Below are positions 1 through 8,384 of a stretch of DNA of 64,000 nucleotides, piece by piece. Position numbers and translations under genes: made by a program. Location: contig NZ_SMZP01000003.1 in NCBI RefSeq assembly GCF_013181195.1, positions 62,001 to 126,000 of the forward strand, read 5' to 3'. The notes under the pieces are model-generated. The model made no database searches. It was given only the letters and a program-made list of their open reading frames with translations, and had not been told where the DNA came from. This DNA comes from Caulobacter sp. RHG1 (GTDB lineage Bacteria > Pseudomonadota > Alphaproteobacteria > Caulobacterales > Caulobacteraceae). Numbering within the stretch: position 1 is the stretch's first letter; the number at the start of each line of letters is the position of its first letter.

Positions 1-255
1 GCGCGCGGTCAGCATGATGATCGGCACGTTGCGGGTTTCGGCCCGGCCGCGCAGGCGGCGGCAGACCTCGATGCCCGAGACCTTCGGCAGCATCCAGTCG
101 AGGATGACCAGATCGGGGGCCCGCTCGTTGGCCATGATCAGCGCTTCCTCGCCATCGCCGGCCACGCCGACGCGATAGCCTTCCTTGTCGAGGTTGTAGT
201 GGAGCAGCGTGGCCAGAGCGTCTTCGTCTTCGACCACCAGAACGTATGGAGTCAC
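1..255 (-). CDS. phoB: Phosphate regulon response regulator PhoB (receiver domain, C-terminus outside window)
   Basis: Only the first 85 codons are inside the window. They encode a receiver domain starting at a GTG codon (253-255), with the acidic pocket VVEDEDA near residue 7, the phospho-acceptor aspartate in [10 protein letters not shown] and the conserved threonine in IIMLTAR. The DNA-binding winged helix expected of an OmpR/PhoB-type regulator would lie beyond position 1. It is the last gene seen of the pstC-pstA-pstB-phoU-phoB cluster and starts 18 bases after phoU ends, so co-transcription is likely. In this family the cognate kinase PhoR phosphorylates PhoB when phosphate is low. The name rests mostly on context, since the output domain is not visible. 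Confidence 0.9.
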   Translation of the reverse strand, partial: MTPYVLVVEDEDALATLLHYNLDKEGYRVGVAGDGEEALIMANERAPDLVILDWMLPKVSGIEVCRRLRGRAETRNVPIIMLTAR

Positions 256-273
256 TTCAGCCGCCTCTTTCGA

Positions 274-966
274 TTATTGCGACACGACGTCCAGCTTCGG
301 ACGCTGGGACACCAGCTCCTCGCCGGTCAGTTCGAAATGGATGATCTCGGCGATGTTCGTGGCGTGATCGCCGATGCGCTCGAGGTTCTTGGCGACGAAC
401 AGCAGGTGCGCGCACGCATTGATCGTGCGCGGGTCGCCCATCATGTAGGTCAGCAGTTCGCGGAAGATCGAGTTGTAGTGCTCGTCGACTTCTTCGTCGC
501 GGCTCCACACGCCGATCGCGCGTTGCAGGTCCGAGGTGGTGTAGGCGTCTAGCACATCCTTCAGGCGGCCCTGCACCAGGCGGCCCATGCGCTCGATCGA
601 GCGGGTCAGGGCGGTCATCGGGTCGGCTTCGGTCAGGATCAGGGCGCGCTTGCCGATGTTCTTGGCCATGTCGCCGCAGCGTTCCAGGCTCATCGAGATC
701 TTCAGGGCGGCGACGGCGTGGCGCAGGTCCACGGCCATCGGCTGGCGCAGGGCGATCAGGCGGAAGGCCTTTCGCTCGATCTCGCCCTGCAGCGAGTCCA
801 GGCGCTCGTCGCCGGCGACCACGGCCTGGGCCAGCGGCGCGTCGCGGCGGGCGATGGCGCCGATGCTGTCGGCCACCTGGGCCTCGGCCAGGCCGCCCAT
901 GCGGGTGACCTCGGCCGTGAGGTGGGCCAGCTCTTCGCCGTAGGATTTGACGGTATGTTCGGTCAT
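274..966 (-). CDS. phoU: Phosphate signalling protein PhoU
   Basis: This 230-residue all-helical protein has the two PhoU repeats: one around residues 15-105 with LDSLQGEIERKAFRLIALRQ and a second around 120-215 with NLERIGDHATNIAE. Each carries the E/D-rich motif that binds metal in solved PhoU structures. PhoU couples the Pst transporter to PhoR and restrains PhoB signalling when phosphate is plentiful. It starts 19 bases after pstB and is followed at once by phoB. Length and motifs match the family. Confidence 0.96.
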   Translation of the reverse strand: MTEHTVKSYGEELAHLTAEVTRMGGLAEAQVADSIGAIARRDAPLAQAVVAGDERLDSLQGEIERKAFRLIALRQPMAVDLRHAVAALKISMSLERCGDMAKNIGKRALILTEADPMTALTRSIERMGRLVQGRLKDVLDAYTTSDLQRAIGVWSRDEEVDEHYNSIFRELLTYMMGDPRTINACAHLLFVAKNLERIGDHATNIAEIIHFELTGEELVSQRPKLDVVSQ

Positions 967-985
967 CTCGGTTCTTTCCCGCCCC

Positions 986-1879
986 TTAGCCGAAGCGGCC
1001 GGTGATGTAGTCCTGCGTGCGGCTGTCGCGAGGATTGGTGAACATCTCCTCGGTCGGACCGCTCTCGACCAGCTTGCCCAGGTGGAAGAAGGCCGTGCGC
1101 TGCGAGACGCGGGCGGCCTGGGCCATCGAGTGGGTGACGATGACGATGCAGAACTGCGTCCGCAGCTCGTCGATCAGCTCCTCGATGCGGGCGGTGGCGA
1201 TCGGGTCCAGAGCCGAGCAGGGTTCGTCCATCAGGATGACTTCCGGCGACACGGCGATGGCGCGGGCGATCACGAGGCGCTGCTGCTGGCCGCCCGACAG
1301 GCCCGTACCAGGTTGGTGCAGGCGATCGGCGACTTCCGCCCAGAGGCCGGCCTTCTTCAGGCTGCTCTCGACGACGGCTTCCAGCTCGTCCTTGCGCGTG
1401 GCCAGGCCGTGGATGCGCGGGCCGTAGGCGACGTTCTCGAAGATGGTCTTGGGGAAGGGGTTGGGCTTCTGGAACACCATGCCGACCCGCGAGCGCAGCA
1501 CCACCGGGTCGACGCTCTTGAGGTTGACGTCATTGCCGTCGATCAGGATCGAACCCTCGACGCGAGCCGTCGGGATCGTGTCGTTCATGCGGTTGATGCA
1601 GCGCAGGAAGGTCGACTTGCCGCAACCCGACGGGCCGATGAAGGCGGTGACCGACTTGGCCGGGATGTCCAGGCTGACGTCGAACAGCGCCTGCTTCTCG
1701 CCGTAGAACACCTTGACGTCGCGGGCCTTGATCTTGGGCTCGCCGACCGCGGCGCCGGCATGGGCGTGCGGAACCGAGGTGTGGATCGCCGGCGTGCGGG
1801 CGGTGTCGTCGGGGCTCTGGGTGGTCATGGCGTGTCCCTGGACGAGGGGCGAAGCGAGGGGGTTCAGGATCCGGGTCAT
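986..1879 (-). CDS. pstB: Phosphate ABC transporter ATP-binding protein PstB
   Basis: This 297-residue ABC ATPase powers high-affinity phosphate uptake from the inner face of the inner membrane. It shows Walker [10 protein letters not shown], the ABC signature LSGGQQQR, Walker [14 protein letters not shown] and the switch histidine in IVTHSMAQA. The first ~45 residues are not conserved. A second ATG at residue 18 (about 1828) would give the usual family length and may be the real start; the upstream ATG begins only 3 bases after the pstA stop. It lies inside the pst operon. Confidence 0.96.
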   Translation of the reverse strand: MTRILNPLASPLVQGHAMTTQSPDDTARTPAIHTSVPHAHAGAAVGEPKIKARDVKVFYGEKQALFDVSLDIPAKSVTAFIGPSGCGKSTFLRCINRMNDTIPTARVEGSILIDGNDVNLKSVDPVVLRSRVGMVFQKPNPFPKTIFENVAYGPRIHGLATRKDELEAVVESSLKKAGLWAEVADRLHQPGTGLSGGQQQRLVIARAIAVSPEVILMDEPCSALDPIATARIEELIDELRTQFCIVIVTHSMAQAARVSQRTAFFHLGKLVESGPTEEMFTNPRDSRTQDYITGRFG

Positions 1880-1882
1880 GCT

Positions 1883-3175
1883 CTACCAGCGGCGCTCGAA
1901 GCGGCGGCGCAGGATGACGGCCGCGGCGTTCATGAGGATCATGAAGACGAGAAGGACGATAATGGCGGCGGCGGTGCGCTCATGGAAGGCCGCCTCCGAG
2001 GCGTTCTCCCAGATGAACACCTGTACCGGCAGGACGGTGGCCGCGCCGGTCAGGCCCTCGGGCACGCCGGGCACGAACGAGACCATGCCGATCATCAGCA
2101 GCGGCGCCGTCTCGCCCAGGGCGTGGGCCAGCGACAGGATGGCGCCAGTCATCACGCCGGGCATGGCCAGCGGCAGCACGTGGTGGAAGACCGTCTGGGT
2201 CTTGGACGCGCCGACGCCCAGGGCGGCTTCGCGGATCGACGGCGGCACGGCCTTCAGGGCCGAACGGGTGGCGATGATCACAGTCGGCAGGGCCATCAGG
2301 GCCAGGACCAGACCGCCGACCAGCGGCGAGCCGCGCGGCACGTTCAGCCAGTTGATGAAGAGCGCCAGGCCCAGCAGGCCGTAGACGATCGACGGCACGG
2401 CCGCCAGGTTGTTGATGTTGACCTCGATGATGTCGGTCCAGCGGTTCTTCGGGGCGAACTCTTCCAGATAGACGGCGGCCAGCACGCCGACCGGCACCGC
2501 GATCAGGGCGGTGATCAGCAGCATCATGGCCGAGCCGATCACCGCGCCCAGCACGCCGGCCTGTTCAGGCTCGGTCGAGTCGGAATTGGTGAAGAAGGCG
2601 GTGTTGAAGCCCGAGGTGACCATGCCTGCGCTCTGCAGCCGATCCAGCCAGTCCAGCTGGACATTGGTCAGCTTGCGGTCGCCTTCCGGCGTCGAGCGCT
2701 TCATCTGGCCCTTGAAATAGAGATCGGCGTCGGCCTTCAGCGGGCCGGTGATCTCGATGGTCTTGCCGATCACGCTCTGGTCGGCCTTGACCTTGTCCAG
2801 CAGCTGGAAGCCCAGATCGGTCGAGACCAGCTCCATGACTTCGCTCGACACGGTGCCGTAGTCGTCGTCCTGGACGCCCAGCTTCTTCATCACCGCCTCG
2901 GCGACGATGTAGTCGTAGTTGACGCCGGTCAGGTCGGTGCGGTCGATCCGCTCCGGGTTCATGTAGACCGGCAGGCTGATCGTGTGGGTCTGGAACGTCG
3001 TGTAGCCCTGGCCGACGATGCGGCCCACCAGCACGACCAGGAAGATCATGGCGATGACGATCGCCGCGATCCCCTGCGCCTTGAACAGGCGCTCGGACCG
3101 GTGACGCTTCTTCAGACGGGCTTCGGCGGCCGACTGGCCGGGGCGCGCGGCCGCGCCGAGGGTCGCGTCAGTCAT
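1883..3175 (-). CDS. pstA: Phosphate ABC transporter permease PstA
   Basis: This 430-residue inner-membrane permease has one N-terminal membrane segment around residues 35-57. A long periplasmic insert of roughly 140 residues follows, then five to six helices with the ABC-coupling (EAA) loop REAALGVGASKTQTVFHHV near residue 315. The periplasmic insert makes it longer than E. coli PstA (about 296 residues), as in other alphaproteobacteria. It pairs with PstC to form the phosphate channel. Its ATG overlaps the end of pstC by 8 bases, suggesting coupled translation. Confidence 0.95.
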   Translation of the reverse strand: MTDATLGAAARPGQSAAEARLKKRHRSERLFKAQGIAAIVIAMIFLVVLVGRIVGQGYTTFQTHTISLPVYMNPERIDRTDLTGVNYDYIVAEAVMKKLGVQDDDYGTVSSEVMELVSTDLGFQLLDKVKADQSVIGKTIEITGPLKADADLYFKGQMKRSTPEGDRKLTNVQLDWLDRLQSAGMVTSGFNTAFFTNSDSTEPEQAGVLGAVIGSAMMLLITALIAVPVGVLAAVYLEEFAPKNRWTDIIEVNINNLAAVPSIVYGLLGLALFINWLNVPRGSPLVGGLVLALMALPTVIIATRSALKAVPPSIREAALGVGASKTQTVFHHVLPLAMPGVMTGAILSLAHALGETAPLLMIGMVSFVPGVPEGLTGAATVLPVQVFIWENASEAAFHERTAAAIIVLLVFMILMNAAAVILRRRFERRW

Positions 3176-4610
3176 ATTGTTCCCGGTACTTCTGGACGAT
3201 GCGCAGGGCGATGATGTTCAGCGCCAGGGTGACCACGAACAGGGTCAGGCCCAGGCCGAAGGCCGACAGGGTCTTGGGGCTGTCGAACTCCTGGTCGCCG
3301 GTGAGCAGGGTCACGATCTGGACGGTCACGGTGGTGACGGTGTCGAGCGGGTTGGCGGTCAGCTTGGCCTGCAGGCCGGCGGCCATGGTCACAATCATGG
3401 TCTCGCCGACGGCGCGGGAGACGGCCAGCAGCATGGCGGCCATGATGCCCGGCAGGGCGGCCGGCAGGACGACCTTCTTGACCGTCTCGGACTTGGTGGC
3501 GCCCATGGCGTAGCTGCCGTCGCGCAGCGACTGCGGCACCGCGTTGATGATGTCGTCCGACAGCGACGAGACGAACGGGATCAGCATGATCCCCATCACC
3601 ACGCCGGCCACCAGGGCCATCTGGTTCTGGACTTCCATCAGGTACTGGCCGACGCCGTCCAGCGGGCCGCCGATCAGCATCGCGCCAATGGCGTTGAAGC
3701 CGGCGCGGAACAGCGGGCCCACGGTCAGGGCAGCGAAGAAGCCGTAGACGACGGTCGGCACCCCGGCCAGGACCTCGAGCAGCGGCTTGACCAGGCCGCG
3801 TACCGGGCGGCTGGCGTATTCCGACAGATAGATCGCCGAATAGAGGCCGACGGGCGCGGCCACCAGCATGGCGATGAACATGATCAGGAAGGTGCCGGCG
3901 AACAGCGGCACGGCCCCGAAGGCGCCCTCGGCCGCAACCTGGTCGGCCCGCATGGCCATCTGCGGGCTCCACTCGGTGCCCAGCAGGAATGAGATCGGAT
4001 TGACGCTCTGGAAGAAGCGCCAGCTTTCCCAGACCAGCGACAGCACGATGCCCAGGGTGGTCAGGACGGCGGCGACCGAGCAGGCGATCAGCAGCGCGCC
4101 GATCCAGCCCTCGACCCGGTTGCGGGCGCGGAATTCAGCCGAGATGCGCGGCACGGCCAGCAGGAACCCGGCCAGGGCCAGCACGCCGGCGGCGGCCAGC
4201 ATGCCGATGTTCAGCATCATCTCGATGCGCTTGGCCTCGGCGACCTTGGCGTCCAGGGCGACCTTGATATCGCCTTCGTAGAGCACTTCGCTGGGCGTCT
4301 GGCCCGCCGCGATGGCGTGGGCGTCGCTGTAGAAGACGTCTTGGCGGCTGGGCTCCAGCGCCTGGACGGCGGCGGGACGCTCGGACTGCAGGACCGCGTC
4401 CTCGATGCGGCCGCCGAACGCCGCCCCCAGCAGCAGCAACAGGGCGGCGGGCGCGCCGGCCCAAAGGGCGGCATAGGTCCCGTAGTAGTTGGGCAGCGAA
4501 TGCAGGGCGCTGGCGCGACCGCCGGCGGTCGCCACGGCGCGACGACGGCCGGCCAGGAAGGCCGCCGTGGAGAACAGCGCCAGGACGAGAAGCGAAAGCC
4601 AGGTCAGCAT
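3168..4610 (-). CDS. pstC: Phosphate ABC transporter permease PstC
   Basis: This 480-residue permease partners PstA. It has several N-terminal hydrophobic segments, a periplasmic stretch, and a C-terminal BPD_transp_1 domain with the coupling loop RDGSYAMGATKSETVKKV. I chose the ATG at 4608-4610 because the sequence from there reads as a membrane anchor (MLTWLSLLVLALF). A GTG at 4652 would add 14 basic residues and cannot be excluded. It is the first gene of the pst operon, behind the Pho-box array at 4699-4731. No pstS lies in the window, so the phosphate-binding protein must be encoded elsewhere. Confidence 0.94.
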   Translation of the reverse strand: MLTWLSLLVLALFSTAAFLAGRRRAVATAGGRASALHSLPNYYGTYAALWAGAPAALLLLLGAAFGGRIEDAVLQSERPAAVQALEPSRQDVFYSDAHAIAAGQTPSEVLYEGDIKVALDAKVAEAKRIEMMLNIGMLAAAGVLALAGFLLAVPRISAEFRARNRVEGWIGALLIACSVAAVLTTLGIVLSLVWESWRFFQSVNPISFLLGTEWSPQMAMRADQVAAEGAFGAVPLFAGTFLIMFIAMLVAAPVGLYSAIYLSEYASRPVRGLVKPLLEVLAGVPTVVYGFFAALTVGPLFRAGFNAIGAMLIGGPLDGVGQYLMEVQNQMALVAGVVMGIMLIPFVSSLSDDIINAVPQSLRDGSYAMGATKSETVKKVVLPAALPGIMAAMLLAVSRAVGETMIVTMAAGLQAKLTANPLDTVTTVTVQIVTLLTGDQEFDSPKTLSAFGLGLTLFVVTLALNIIALRIVQKYREQYD

Positions 4611-4945
4611 GCGTGAGGCTAATCTTGCGCGAAGGTGTTGAAGGCCCCGCACCAGCGCGCGCCTTCCCGAGCCGATCTATGCCGGCCCGCGGCTGTGCTT
4701 ATGCGACGCTTTCATGACAGTTTGACGACATAGCCCAGGCGCACGCCCCTATCCAGAGCGCCTTGGAACAGGGTTCGCTGTCATTATGCCGCACCCAAAA
4801 CGAGGGCCTGCGACATTCTGGTCAAAGTGCGCGGTTTTCCATTGCGTATCAGCGGTTTGCGAATGGCCTGCGGCAAAAGATCGCCTCAAATTCAATCGCG
4901 CACGGCAGATTGTTCCTGCTCTCTTCAGCACTTGTTGACTGAGCC
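4611..4945. other. Divergent intergenic region between pstC and the chemoreceptor gene
   Basis: This stretch of about 335 bases carries no gene. It holds the Pho-box array (4699-4731) facing pstC and an isolated CTGTCAT on the plus strand at 4778-4784. The part nearer the chemoreceptor is relatively A+T-rich for this genome. I could not pick a convincing -35/-10 pair for the chemoreceptor. Confidence 0.6.
4699..4731 (-). promoter_or_regulatory. Pho-box array (three 11-bp direct repeats) upstream of pstC
   Basis: Read on the minus strand, three consecutive 11-base units are visible: TGTCGTCAAA, then CTGTCATGAAA, then GCGTCGCATAA. The middle unit is an excellent match to the PhoB half-site CTGTCAT followed by an A-rich tetrad, and the 11-base period is that of PhoB binding. 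It lies about 90-120 bases before the pstC start, fitting PhoB activation of the pst operon. It also sits in the region shared with the divergent chemoreceptor gene. A single extra CTGTCAT lies on the plus strand at 4778-4784. Confidence 0.75.
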
Positions 4946-6784
4946 ATGGCTTCTCTCCCGCCTTACGACAACCGCCCTCTCTCCAGGAGCGCCGAAGCGA
5001 TGATGTTCCAGCGTTCGCATGCCCAAGCCGTAGAGACCCTTGCCGCCCTGGATCGCTCCCTGGCGACGATCGAGTTCGATCCGACCGGCAAGATCCTCTC
5101 GGCCAACGCCAATTTCTGCGGCGCCATGGGCTACAAGCTCGACGAGATCGTCGGCCAGCACCATCGCATGTTCGTCGAGCCCGCCTTTGCGGCTGGCGCC
5201 GAATATCGCGCCTTCTGGGACAAGCTGGGCCGCGGCGAGTTCGACGCCCGTGAATATCTGCGCGTCGGCAAGGGCGGCGCCGAGGTCTGGATCCAGGCTT
5301 CCTACAACCCGATCCGCAACAATCGCGGCGTCGTCACCCGCATCGTCAAGATCGCCACGGTGATCACCGACCAGAAGCAGAAGACCGCCGAACAGCAAGG
5401 CAAGATGGAAGCCATCAGCCGCGCTCAGGCCGTCATCGAGTTCACGCCCGAGGGCCAGATCCTCTGCGCCAACGAGAACTTCCTCGAGGCGATGGGTTAC
5501 GCCCTAGACGAGATCAAGGGCCGCCATCACCGGATGTTCGTCGAGACGGCCTACGCCAACTCGGCCGAATATGGTGAGTTCTGGCGGCGCCTGAACTCCG
5601 GCGAGTTCGTCGCCGCCGAGTTCAAGCGCGTGGGCAAAGGCGGCCGCGAAGTCTGGATCCAGGCCTCGTACAACCCGATCTTCGACCACAAGCGCCGCAT
5701 CGCCAAGGTCGTGAAGTTCGCCACCGTCGTCACCGGCCGCGTGCATGCGGTCAACGAGATCGCCACCGGTCTGGAACACCTTGCCAGCAACGACCTGACC
5801 TATCGCATCGACACGCCCGTCGACCCGCAGTTCGACAAGGTCCGCAGCGACTTCAACACCGCCATGGCCTCGCTGGACGACGCCATGGGCGTGGTCTCTC
5901 ACGCCACGCGCGGCGTCGGAGCCGGGGCGCACGAGATCTCGGTCGCTTCGGACGACCTGTCGCGCCGCACCGAGCAGCAGGCCGCCAGCCTGGAAGAGAC
6001 CGCCGCCGCCCTCGACGAGATCACCGCCACGGTCAACCGCAGCGCCGAGGGCGCCAAGCAGGCCTCGGCGACCGCCACCGGCGCGCGCGCCGACGCCGCC
6101 CGCTCGGGCGAGATCGTCGCCGACGCCGTCGCGGCCATGAGCGAGATCGAAGGCAGCTCGACCAAGATCACCAGCATCATCGGCGTGATCGACGAGATCG
6201 CCTTCCAGACCAACCTGCTGGCGCTGAACGCCGGCGTCGAGGCCGCCCGTGCGGGTGAGGCCGGCCGCGGCTTCGCCGTCGTCGCTTCGGAAGTCCGGGC
6301 CCTGGCCCAGCGCTCGGCCGAGGCCGCCAAGGAAATCAAGACGCTGATCGCCAACTCGACCGCCCAGGTCGATCGCGGCGTGAAGCTTGTCGGCGAGACG
6401 GGCGTGGCCCTGTCGGCCATCGTCGAGAAGGTCGGAACGATCGACGGCCTGATCTCCGAGATCGCCCAGTCCTCGCGCGAGCAGGCCACTGGCCTTTCGG
6501 AGGTCAATACGGCGGTCAACCGCATGGACCAGGTCACTCAGCAGAACGCCGCCATGGTCGAGGAAGCCAACGCCGCCTCCACCAGCCTGCGCAGCGAAGC
6601 CGAGGAGCTGGCCCACCTGGTCGCCCGCTTCACGGTCAGCGCCGGCGAGGAAAAGCCGGCCTACATCCAGCGCCCGGCCCGCGCGCCTGCCGCCATCGTG
6701 CAACGTCAGGCCCCAGCGCGTCCCGCCCGCCGTCCCGGCAGCGCCCAACTGGCGGTCCGCAACGACGAGTGGACCGAGTTCTAA
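4946..6784 (+). CDS. Soluble methyl-accepting chemotaxis protein with two PAS domains
   Basis: This 612-residue receptor has no membrane segment or signal peptide. Two tandem PAS domains (about residues 30-145 and 150-265) are close copies: both contain GYxLDEI, GxHHRMFVE and [11 protein letters not shown] short linker leads to the MCP signalling domain (about 320-560) with the hairpin tip [20 protein letters not shown]. The C-terminus is DEWTEF, resembling the CheR/CheB-tethering pentapeptide. PAS domains of this type often bind haem or flavin, but I cannot tell the ligand here. The next ATG pair at 5000-5005 has a good AGGAG site and may be the true start. It is divergent from pstC and interrupts the phoR-pst cluster. 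Confidence 0.93.
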   Translation: MASLPPYDNRPLSRSAEAMMFQRSHAQAVETLAALDRSLATIEFDPTGKILSANANFCGAMGYKLDEIVGQHHRMFVEPAFAAGAEYRAFWDKLGRGEFDAREYLRVGKGGAEVWIQASYNPIRNNRGVVTRIVKIATVITDQKQKTAEQQGKMEAISRAQAVIEFTPEGQILCANENFLEAMGYALDEIKGRHHRMFVETAYANSAEYGEFWRRLNSGEFVAAEFKRVGKGGREVWIQASYNPIFDHKRRIAKVVKFATVVTGRVHAVNEIATGLEHLASNDLTYRIDTPVDPQFDKVRSDFNTAMASLDDAMGVVSHATRGVGAGAHEISVASDDLSRRTEQQAASLEETAAALDEITATVNRSAEGAKQASATATGARADAARSGEIVADAVAAMSEIEGSSTKITSIIGVIDEIAFQTNLLALNAGVEAARAGEAGRGFAVVASEVRALAQRSAEAAKEIKTLIANSTAQVDRGVKLVGETGVALSAIVEKVGTIDGLISEIAQSSREQATGLSEVNTAVNRMDQVTQQNAAMVEEANAASTSLRSEAEELAHLVARFTVSAGEEKPAYIQRPARAPAAIVQRQAPARPARRPGSAQLAVRNDEWTEF

Positions 6785-6791
6785 GAGGCCC

Positions 6792-8210
6792 TCAGGACTC
6801 CGCGGCCACCGGCGACGGCGGGGCGGCGCGCTCGACCGCCCCCTTAGCCATCGGCAGATAGATGCCGAAGGTCGCGCCTTCGCCCTGCACGCTTTCCACG
6901 GTCATGCCGCCCCGGTGGCGGTTCATGATGTGCTTGACGATGGCTAGGCCCAGGCCGGTGCCGGAGCGCTCGCCGCTCTTCTGGCCCTCGACTCTATAGA
7001 AGCGCTCGGTCAGGCGCGGCAGGTGCTCGCGCGCCAGGCCCGGCCCGCGGTCGGTCACCCGCAGCACCGCATAGCGCTCGCCCGCGTCGTGGTCGGGCGT
7101 CAGCAGCGACAGGCGCGAAGCCGACGAGTCGCGCGCCGCCGCCGCGGCCTCCGCGCCCAGGCCCGGAAAGATCTCGATCCGCACCACGCCGCCTTCGGGC
7201 GTGTACTTGATGGCGTTGTCGATCAGGTTCTGGATCACCTGGATGATCTGGTCGCGATCGCCGTCGACCACCGCCCCGCCGCGCGGCGGCAGGACGGGAT
7301 CGAAGGTCACCACCTTCTCGCGCGCCTGCGGGGCCAGGGCGTCGATCACGTCGATGGCCGCCATGGCCAGATCCACCCGTCCCAGCGGCGCGATGTGCTC
7401 GTTCAGCTCGATGCGCGACAGGCTCATCAGGTCGTCGATCAGCCGCGACATCCGCTCGGCCTGGGCCAGCATGATGGCCAGGAACTTGTCGCGCGCGCCC
7501 GGATCGTCCTTGGCGTGGCCGCGCAGGGTCTCGATAAAGCCCGAGAGCGACGCCAGCGGCGTGCGCAGCTCATGGCTGGCGTTGGCCAGGAAGTCGGCGC
7601 GGGTGCGCTCGCTGCGGCGGGCGTCGGTCTCGTCGCGCAGGGCCAGCAGCGCCAGTCGCGAACGGCCGGTCGTCTCCTTCAAGGGGCGGGCATGGGCCAG
7701 CCAGGCGCGGCCCTGCGCGCCGCCGGTCTCGAACTCGACCACGCCCTCCACGCCGCCGAACAAGGCCTCGTCGACGGCCTCCAGCACACGCGGATTGCGC
7801 ACTGCCGTGACCAGCAGCGCGCCCTGGTGCTGAATCTTGAAGAGTTCGCGGGCGGAGGCGTTGGCGAACAGGAAGCGGCGGCCGGTCAGGTCATCGGCCT
7901 CCTCGGCGGCGATGACCATCAGCGGATCGGGCAGGCGATCCAGGATCGAGGCGAACGGCGGAACTTCCTCGGCCGCGGCCGTCGGGGTCAGGGCGGCGCC
8001 AGCCGTGGGCCGGGCGTCCGTCGCCCGGGTCCGCTGCGACAGCCAATAGACGCTGCCGCCGACCGCGATCGCCGACAGGATCGCCGGCACAGGCTGGGCC
8101 TGGCCGGTGACCGCCAATCCCAGCAGCACGCCGGGTCCGATCATATGCGGCCAGAACGCCCGCGGGCGGCGGCCTTGCTGTCCGTCGTGAAGCGGGTTCG
8201 CCAGCGGCAT
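6792..8210 (-). CDS. phoR: Phosphate regulon sensor histidine kinase PhoR
   Basis: From the chosen ATG this is a 472-residue kinase. Two short hydrophobic segments near the N-terminus anchor it in the membrane, a PAS-like region follows (about residues 90-200), then HisKA with phospho-histidine in FLANASHELRTPLASLSGF. The ATPase domain shows QNLIDNAIKYTPEGG (N box), DRGPGLA (G1) and GTGLGLAIVKH (G2). The kinase phosphorylates PhoB when PstSCAB/PhoU report low phosphate. No start has a strong ribosome site; GTG 8222 and ATG 8276 are in-frame alternatives. It is separated from pstC by the oppositely oriented chemoreceptor gene. Confidence 0.92.
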   Translation of the reverse strand: MPLANPLHDGQQGRRPRAFWPHMIGPGVLLGLAVTGQAQPVPAILSAIAVGGSVYWLSQRTRATDARPTAGAALTPTAAAEEVPPFASILDRLPDPLMVIAAEEADDLTGRRFLFANASARELFKIQHQGALLVTAVRNPRVLEAVDEALFGGVEGVVEFETGGAQGRAWLAHARPLKETTGRSRLALLALRDETDARRSERTRADFLANASHELRTPLASLSGFIETLRGHAKDDPGARDKFLAIMLAQAERMSRLIDDLMSLSRIELNEHIAPLGRVDLAMAAIDVIDALAPQAREKVVTFDPVLPPRGGAVVDGDRDQIIQVIQNLIDNAIKYTPEGGVVRIEIFPGLGAEAAAAARDSSASRLSLLTPDHDAGERYAVLRVTDRGPGLAREHLPRLTERFYRVEGQKSGERSGTGLGLAIVKHIMNRHRGGMTVESVQGEGATFGIYLPMAKGAVERAAPPSPVAAES

Positions 8211-8384
8211 GGGGAGGCTCACAGTTTCAAGCCAGAAGCGATTCGACGAACCAGATATGGCGCCCCGCCAAGCCATGCGATAGACGGTTGGCGCCTTAGT
8301 ACGTGTCGCGAGCGGGACTCACCGCATTTTCGCCGCATCGTGACCCGAATTAGGTGCGCGGATTTTATCGAGGTGTCGTTCGTA

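Noticed and set aside
947..3214. 755-residue plus-strand frame over pstB and pstA
   Set aside because: Antisense reading of two certain genes. Open frames of this size are expected from codon bias at high GC.
7023..8384. Long in-frame extension upstream of the autotransporter, giving a 1538-residue frame
   Set aside because: It is antisense to phoR, has the His/Gln/Arg/Asp-rich composition of a shadow frame in GC-rich DNA, and the signal peptide only begins at 8385.
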